From CAAGNP01 sp045603545 (GTDB lineage: Bacteria; Bacteroidota; Bacteroidia; Bacteroidales; UBA932), in assembly GCA_045603545.1 (NCBI GenBank), contig JAZUMG010000024.1, forward strand, positions 1 to 28,431: a stretch of DNA of 28,431 nucleotides. The letters run 5' to 3'. Positions 24,610-28,431 of this stretch are shown here, piece by piece. The number at the start of each line of letters is the position of its first letter. Positions within the stretch are counted from its first letter, which is position 1. The notes below the pieces were generated by a model that saw only the letters and a program-made list of their open reading frames with translations, searched no databases and had not been told where the DNA came from. Made by a program: the position numbers and the translations under genes.

Positions 24610-25886
24610 CTGCAGCTATATGTACTATCGGGGATGAAATCCTGATAGGTCAGATTGTAGACACCAACTCATCACACATCTCCAGAGCACTCAACTCTAT
24701 CGGTGTGAAAGTGAGATATATGAACTCATTTGGAGACGAAAGATCTGAAATAATATCAAATCTTGATCAGGCTCTTTCACAAAACGATATAGTAATAGTT
24801 ACAGGTGGCTTGGGTCCCACCAAGGACGATATCACCAAAAGTGCCCTTGCTGAGCTTTACGGCAGCACAGGGTTCTACCAGGACGAAGCTCAGTTTGAGA
24901 TAGTTAAAAGAATCGTAACGCGCAGAGGCATAGAGCTTTCCGATCTTAACAGAGCACAGGCATCTGTACCTGAAGGGAGCATTGTCATCCCAAATCAGCT
25001 GGGTACAGCCCCCTGCATTGTGTTCAGATTCCCGTCAGAGAAATACAGCCACACCCCTACACTCTATTCTCTCCCTGGTGTCCCATTTGAGGCCATCGGG
25101 CTTCTGCCTGACATCATAAACGATATCAAGGTGCATCACCAACTCGCTGATATCCACCACAAAACACTTGTCACATTCGGCATCCCGGAATCTACCCTTG
25201 CCAAGCAGATCGAACCTTGGGAAGATGCATTGCCCAAAGATATCAAACTTGCATATCTCCCTAACCCTATTGTAGGAGTCAGACTGCGCCTGTCCACATA
25301 TGGTGGCGTCAAGGAAGAACAGATCAGAAGGATAGATGAAGAGTTCGCAAAGCTTAGGGAAATCATAGGTGATGCCATCTACGGAGAAGGCGAAGACACA
25401 CTTCAAATAGTAATAGGCAAGCATTTGAAAAACAAAGGGATGACACTTAGTGCAGCAGAGTCCTGCACCGGTGGAAAAATAGCCTCCCTCCTCACATCTG
25501 TAGCTGGTGCATCGCAGTATTTCTGGGGTTCAGTTACCTCTTATGACAACTCTGTCAAGGAGAATGTTCTCGGTGTCCCCCACGAGATTATTGCACAGCA
25601 TGGTGCGGTAAGTCAGGAGTGCGTAGAGGCCATGGCCCTCGGTGTCAACCGTGTGATGAACACCGATTTTGCTGTAGCCACTTCTGGGATTGCAGGTCCA
25701 GGCGGCGGAAGTCCCGAAAAACCTGTCGGGACAGCGTGGCTTGCAGTGGCATTCCAAGACAAGGATACAGGAAAAGTGGATGTTGTATCCAAAAAGGTGG
25801 CATTCAACAGCAGCAGAGAGGTAAATATAGACCGTTTTGCCTCAAATGCACTCAATCTCCTCAGATTGTACCTCGAATCACATTAA
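24603..25886 (+). CDS. cinA: CinA-family protein (nicotinamide mononucleotide deamidase type)
   Basis: The 427-residue protein has the two classic CinA parts. An N-terminal MoCF-like domain (about 1-170; AICTIGDEILIGQIVDTNS, GGLGPTKDDITK) is linked to ADP-ribose pyrophosphatase activity in some homologues. A C-terminal PncC-type domain (about 265-425; AESCTGGKIASLLTSVAGAS, ATSGIAGPGGGSPEKPVGT) deamidates NMN in pyridine nucleotide salvage. Both domains look complete. The start codon lies within the end of pyrD. The serine hydrolase gene begins 12 bases after its stop, so the three may form an operon with no shared pathway that I can see. Confidence 0.93.
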   Translation: MLTAAICTIGDEILIGQIVDTNSSHISRALNSIGVKVRYMNSFGDERSEIISNLDQALSQNDIVIVTGGLGPTKDDITKSALAELYGSTGFYQDEAQFEIVKRIVTRRGIELSDLNRAQASVPEGSIVIPNQLGTAPCIVFRFPSEKYSHTPTLYSLPGVPFEAIGLLPDIINDIKVHHQLADIHHKTLVTFGIPESTLAKQIEPWEDALPKDIKLAYLPNPIVGVRLRLSTYGGVKEEQIRRIDEEFAKLREIIGDAIYGEGEDTLQIVIGKHLKNKGMTLSAAESCTGGKIASLLTSVAGASQYFWGSVTSYDNSVKENVLGVPHEIIAQHGAVSQECVEAMALGVNRVMNTDFAVATSGIAGPGGGSPEKPVGTAWLAVAFQDKDTGKVDVVSKKVAFNSSREVNIDRFASNALNLLRLYLESH

Positions 25887-25898
25887 ATACCTTAAAAT

Positions 25899-27113
25899 AT
25901 GAGAAAAATCGCTTTTTTAACCATCTTAACTGCTTTGATTATGACATCTTGCTGTAATCAGTCACAAAAAGAGAAAGCTGCGATCGCAAAACTGGATATT
26001 ATGTTCCAGGAACTATACCCGGCAGACGAGCCGGGTGCAGCAGTCCTTATCCTTAAAGGGGATGAAATAGTATATGACAAAGGTTTCGGTATCGCAGACC
26101 TCGAAACAGGTGCTAAAATCGACGGAAACACCTTCTTCAACATTGCATCTGTATCAAAACAGTTCACAGCTGTGGCTATGCTTCAGCTTGCAGAGCAGGG
26201 TAAAATCTCCCTCCAGGATCCCGTAAAGAAATATTTCCCTGAATTCCAGGCAGATTTCTTCAACGACATTACCATTGCACACCTCCTTTCACATACATCT
26301 GGTATCGGTGACTACCGTCCAAGAGAGGACCGCAATTTCGTCCTTTACGCTACCGACGAGCAGTGCTACAAATATATGGAGACCCTCGACAAACTCCATT
26401 TCACACCAGGTACAGAGTACCAGTACATGAACCCTACTTTCCAGCTTTGCTACATTATCATTCAGAGAGTTACAGGTCAGAGCTTCGAGCAATACATGAA
26501 GGAGAATATCTTCACCCCTGCAGGTATGGACCAGACAGTTTACTTCTCTCCTGACAAGAATATCCCAAATATGTCGCACGCATATATCCCTGTAGAGGAG
26601 AAAGAGTCTGCTTCAAACACAGATTCAGACCGTACCCCTGAAGCTCAGGCTGCAGCTAAAAAACAACAGGAGTCTGCACCTGTGATCGGTAACTGGAAAG
26701 AGTACGACTACGGACAGGAGACATTCTTCGCTACCAAAGCTGATGGTGGTATCTACACCTCTACCCACCAGTTTGTTCAGTGGGAAAAAGCACTTCGCAA
26801 TGCAGTAGTAGCTTCTGCAGAGAGCATCAAGAATGCACACACACCTAAAATCCAGGTATCCGGCTCTAAATTCAGCTCATACCAGAACCGTCCACACACC
26901 CACTACGGATACGGCTGGTTCATCGAGAATGACCCTGAATTCACAGAGAGAATCTACCACACAGGTGACAATGGCGGTTACCAGATCTACGCTGGCCGCT
27001 ACCCTGCTTCAGACCTACTGATCCTTATCTTTGCGAACCGTACAGACTACGACCGCTGGACCAATGTCCAGAAAGTAGATGCCATCGCCAAAGAGGCCGG
27101 CTGGCTGAAATAA
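25899..27113 (+). CDS. Lipoprotein serine hydrolase of the class C beta-lactamase/DD-peptidase family
   Basis: The 404-residue protein has a lipoprotein signal peptide with a lipobox ending at C18 (LIMTSC), so the mature protein is lipid-anchored. The class C/beta-lactamase-fold catalytic set is complete: SxxK at S84-V-S-K87, YxN at Y176-M-N178, and H354-T-G356 in the place of KTG. A 40-residue low-complexity insert (about 226-265, EEKESASNTDSDRTPEAQAAAKKQQE) separates core segments. Members include D-Ala-D-Ala peptidases and esterases. Sequence alone does not tell which, and antibiotic hydrolysis is not implied. It follows cinA closely. A terminator-like region comes after its stop. Confidence 0.88.
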   Translation: MRKIAFLTILTALIMTSCCNQSQKEKAAIAKLDIMFQELYPADEPGAAVLILKGDEIVYDKGFGIADLETGAKIDGNTFFNIASVSKQFTAVAMLQLAEQGKISLQDPVKKYFPEFQADFFNDITIAHLLSHTSGIGDYRPREDRNFVLYATDEQCYKYMETLDKLHFTPGTEYQYMNPTFQLCYIIIQRVTGQSFEQYMKENIFTPAGMDQTVYFSPDKNIPNMSHAYIPVEEKESASNTDSDRTPEAQAAAKKQQESAPVIGNWKEYDYGQETFFATKADGGIYTSTHQFVQWEKALRNAVVASAESIKNAHTPKIQVSGSKFSSYQNRPHTHYGYGWFIENDPEFTERIYHTGDNGGYQIYAGRYPASDLLILIFANRTDYDRWTNVQKVDAIAKEAGWLK

Positions 27114-27121
27114 CGACAGTC

Positions 27122-27193
27122 ATGCCCGACTCCGTTCGGGCATCTATATACAAAAAGAGAGGTATCCTTTCGTGGATAGGTCTTTTATTTTTT
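27122..27193 (+). terminator. Terminator region after the serine hydrolase gene
   Basis: Two hairpins follow the stop codon. ATGCCCGA (27122-27129) pairs with TCGGGCAT (27136-27143). Then AAAAGA/TATCC (27153-27167) pairs with GGATA/TCTTTT (27174-27186), with a small internal loop, and runs into ATTTTTT. The second has the form of an intrinsic terminator. Confidence 0.6.
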
Positions 27194-27238
27194 AACTGAT
27201 TGATTTTCAGTGTTAGTTTTTACGGAAATTGCGAAATC

Positions 27239-27255
27239 CTACATAGAAGACTACA
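27239..27255. repeat. Left copy of a 17-bp direct repeat
   Basis: CTACATAGAAGACTACA occurs here and again at 28142-28158, in the same orientation and 903 bases apart. Flanking bases differ. The pair encloses one complete transcription unit. It could be a target duplication or recombinase core site. Confidence 0.6.
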
Positions 27256-27361
27256 TGGAGGTCGTAATTAAGCAAAAAAACTACGAGTGCAAAGGTAAAT
27301 AGATCTTTTTAGAGTAAAATGCTGAAATGGGGTATTTCCCAAAGATATAATACTAACAAAC

Positions 27362-27409
27362 AAAAGAGGCGTATGTAGAATATAATCGCTATCTACATAC
27401 GCCTCTTTT
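27362..27409 (-). terminator. Perfect 18-bp hairpin terminator after the small secreted-protein gene
   Basis: AAAAGAGGCGTATGTAGA (27362-27379) is exactly complementary to TCTACATACGCCTCTTTT (27392-27409), with a 12-base loop. It starts ten bases past the stop codon of the minus-strand gene. On the minus strand the stem ends in TTTTGTTTG, so it should terminate that gene. The mirror A-run means it could work on both strands. Confidence 0.8.
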
Positions 27410-27419
27410 CATGACATTA

Positions 27420-27764
27420 TTATGGATTCACTAAATAGTAATTATCCCCTGCTACATATTTATAATTTGCTCTTATATCATTAACTTCTCCATAATAAGG
27501 ATTAGGTTTAATTTTCATAGTTTGTCCTGTCGTACCTATATGTATGAAACCGTAATCATTATTTTCGTGATATTGTGCTGTCATAATCCTTACACATTCA
27601 TAACCTCCTCTTCGGTAATTTATAACATTTATTGTTACTATACAGCCATCTTTGTAATATGCAGTATGTGCAGGTGCTATATTTTCATTGGTTACTGCAT
27701 ATGCGATACTTGCGACACTAATGCTTAGTATTGCAGATATAATGAATAAAAAAAATTTTTTCAT
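27420..27764 (-). CDS. Small secreted protein of unknown function
   Basis: The 114-residue protein begins with a classic signal peptide: MKKFFLFIISAILSISVASI, then AYA with a likely cleavage near residue 23. The mature part is about 90 residues, rich in Tyr and Asn (YHENNDYGF, NPYYGEVND, YKYVAGDNYYLVNP), with two Cys (about 41 and 57) that could form a disulfide once exported. I recognise no family. It should be exported to the periplasm or beyond. It has its own promoter (28092-28121), a roughly 320-base leader with mutually exclusive hairpins, and a terminator, and lies between 17-bp direct repeats. The leader suggests tight control of its expression. Confidence 0.75.
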   Translation of the reverse strand: MKKFFLFIISAILSISVASIAYAVTNENIAPAHTAYYKDGCIVTINVINYRRGGYECVRIMTAQYHENNDYGFIHIGTTGQTMKIKPNPYYGEVNDIRANYKYVAGDNYYLVNP

Positions 27765-27850
27765 AAATCTAATTTTATTTAATATTTCCTACTCACTTAA
27801 TGGCTTTTCGGTTACTCCGTTGTACCTTGAAATATTAAAGATATACGCAC

Positions 27851-27934
27851 AAAAAAAAGCGCGGTACTTTTAGTGTATCCGCATTTCGAGGTGTTTGGCG
27901 TAACCTACCGACAGAATAACCAAAAGCCCGCGCC
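27851..27934 (-). terminator. Attenuator-type terminator in the leader of the small secreted-protein gene
   Basis: On the minus strand GCGCGG and CTTTTGG (27933-27920) pair with CTAAAAG and CCGCGC (27873-27859), about 13 pairs with one small internal loop. Eight T follow at once (27858-27851). It lies some 90-170 bases before the start codon, so termination here would prevent expression of the gene. Its 46-base loop contains the 3' arm of a competing long hairpin. Confidence 0.65.
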
Positions 27935-27998
27935 GTTAAGCACGAGCATTTTTGCAGTATTCTTGTCGGTATTCATTAGTCGCCAAACTTTCGAAATG
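27882..27998 (-). promoter_or_regulatory. Long leader hairpin that excludes the attenuator terminator
   Basis: Complementary blocks: CATTTCGA (27882-27889) with TCGAAATG (27991-27998); GTTTGGCG (27893-27900) with CGCCAAAC (27981-27988); TACCGACA (27906-27913) with TGTCGGTA (27964-27971); GAATA (27914-27918) with TATTC (27958-27962). About 29 pairs in all. The terminator's first arm sits in this hairpin's loop and its second arm lies outside, so both cannot form without a knot. That is the logic of an antiterminator. Confidence 0.6.
27905..27976 (-). CDS. Possible 23-residue leader peptide
   Basis: A short ORF starts at ATG 27976-27974 and stops at TAG 27907-27905. It opens MNTDKNTAKM and ends GAGFWLFCR. 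Its start is in the interior loop of the long leader hairpin. Its codons run over one hairpin arm, the whole first arm of the terminator (codons for GAGF and W) and most of the second hairpin arm. Translation, or stalling, would therefore decide which structure forms. No clear Shine-Dalgarno is present, which is normal for Bacteroidota. Expression is not proven by sequence. Confidence 0.5.
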   Translation of the reverse strand: MNTDKNTAKMLVLNGAGFWLFCR

Positions 27999-28091
27999 AC
28001 AGAATAAAGCTAAAACGCTTTTTCAATATGTCTAAAATGTGCGTATCAAATTATACGCAATGTTTCATAGGCAAAATGTTTAATGTTTCTA

Positions 28092-28121
28092 CAAAGTTAA
28101 GTATTTTTTTGAAGAGTTCAA
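28092..28121 (-). promoter_or_regulatory. Promoter of the small secreted-protein unit
   Basis: On the minus strand TTG (28121-28119), exactly 19 bases, then TAACTTTG (28099-28092), a strong Bacteroidota match. Transcription would start near 28085, giving a leader of about 320 bases. A small hairpin, GCGTAT...ATACGC (28041-28058), lies early in the leader. Confidence 0.7.
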
Positions 28122-28141
28122 CTAATTGGTGTTAATTTAGA

Positions 28142-28158
28142 CTACATAGAAGACTACA
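28142..28158. repeat. Right copy of the 17-bp direct repeat
   Basis: Identical over 17 bases to 27239-27255 (CTACATAGAAGACTACA). It lies about 20 bases upstream of the -33 element of the minus-strand promoter at 28092-28121. Confidence 0.6.
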
Positions 28159-28245
28159 CGCAAAGAGAAAAATTGAAGTTCAAGAGGTTTTTCATAGAAA
28201 AGTCGTTTCACAATCTAACACCCAACACATTGTAGATAAACAAAT

Positions 28246-28273
28246 TCGGCGGTGAAATTTAATTCACCGCCGA
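28246..28273 (-). terminator. 11-bp perfect hairpin, probable terminator of the partial gene at the right edge
   Basis: TCGGCGGTGAA (28246-28256) pairs exactly with TTCACCGCCGA (28263-28273), with a six-base loop. On the minus strand a U-rich tail (ATTTGTTTATC) follows. It is 36 bases past the stop codon at 28309, the right place to end that gene. Confidence 0.6.
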
Positions 28274-28308
28274 AAAGGATAGCCCAAATAGAGATGCCGT
28301 TTTTTTTG

Positions 28309-28431
28309 TTATTTACGTTTTAGGTTATTTATTATTGATGCTATTAATGCAAAAAAACATAAAATTATTACGTAGGTTATTTCTTGATCCTTCTCTATAA
28401 TATTTGCAAATCGAAGAATACAAACAATTAT
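28309..28431 (-). CDS. C-terminal end of an unidentified small membrane protein, partial
   Basis: A minus-strand frame is open from the window edge for 40 codons to TAA at 28311-28309. It reads IEKDQEITYVIILCFFALIA in its middle, has one probable membrane helix (YVIILCFFALIASII) and a basic tail NNLKRK. A well-placed terminator hairpin follows. I do not recognise the family, and an open frame of this length in A+T-rich DNA could be chance. Confidence 0.4.
   Translation of the reverse strand: MIVCILRFANIIEKDQEITYVIILCFFALIASIINNLKRK

Noticed and set aside
25899..27113. Calling the serine hydrolase an antibiotic-resistance beta-lactamase
   Set aside because: Only the fold motifs are shared. 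HTG replaces KTG, and many such lipoproteins are peptidases or esterases.
27290..27297. TACCTTTG on the minus strand, a possible promoter -7 element
   Set aside because: No TTTG at suitable spacing, and it would only transcribe about 100 bases into the serine hydrolase terminator.
1..28431. CRISPR arrays, tRNA or rRNA genes
   Set aside because: I found no regularly spaced identical repeats, and no tRNA cloverleaf or rRNA signature on either strand by eye. A covariance-model scan would settle the tRNA question.

Overview
The window looks like a chromosomal segment of an anaerobic, amino-acid-fermenting Bacteroidales bacterium (Bacteroidota). The evidence is Bacteroidota-type promoters (TTTG or TTG, 19-23 nt, TAnnTTTG) ahead of several genes, few Shine-Dalgarno sites, and a lysine-to-butyrate gene cluster of the kind known from Porphyromonas and related genera. 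The genus cannot be fixed from sequence alone.

Layout. (1) 1-1460 is a mobile-element graveyard on the + strand: the 3' end of a group II intron (C-terminus of its maturase plus domains V and VI), a GC-rich foldable block, a broken DUF1016/YhcG-type gene, and a tandem pair of hairpin-like units. (2) 1466-2020 encodes a hexapeptide sugar O-acetyltransferase, and 2122-2958 (minus) an EFR1-type flavodoxin/ferredoxin. (3) 3026-18394 is one tightly packed minus-strand operon of 16 genes with a promoter at 18436-18470 and a terminator after etfA: atoD, kal, kce, two kdd paralogues, kamA, kamB, kamC, kamD, kamE, atoA, crt, hbd, bcd, etfB, etfA. (4) 18572-22653 (minus) carries an acyltransferase, a membrane M28 peptidase and queA. 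(5) 23155-27113 (plus) carries a small HTH regulator, pyrD, cinA and a lipoprotein serine hydrolase. (6) 27114-28431 is accessory: a small secreted-protein gene with its own promoter, a long leader that looks like a transcription attenuator, a perfect 18-bp terminator hairpin, and 17-bp direct repeats on both sides. The end of another minus-strand gene runs off the window.

How the operon works. KamA turns L-lysine into beta-lysine. KamDE (B12/PLP) turns that into 3,5-diaminohexanoate, with KamB and KamC probably serving as its helper proteins. Kdd oxidises the product, and Kce uses acetyl-CoA to give 3-aminobutyryl-CoA and acetoacetate. Kal removes ammonia to give crotonyl-CoA, which Bcd/EtfAB reduce to butyryl-CoA. 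AtoDA moves CoA from butyryl-CoA to acetoacetate, and Hbd plus Crt provide a second reductive route from acetoacetyl-CoA to crotonyl-CoA. No thiolase gene is in the window.

The observations I rate highest are the attenuator-like leader with its 23-codon peptide at 27851-27998 inside a repeat-bounded minimal transcription unit, and the two kdd paralogues whose nucleotide-binding loops suggest different cofactors, alongside an Hbd whose loop also looks NADP-type.
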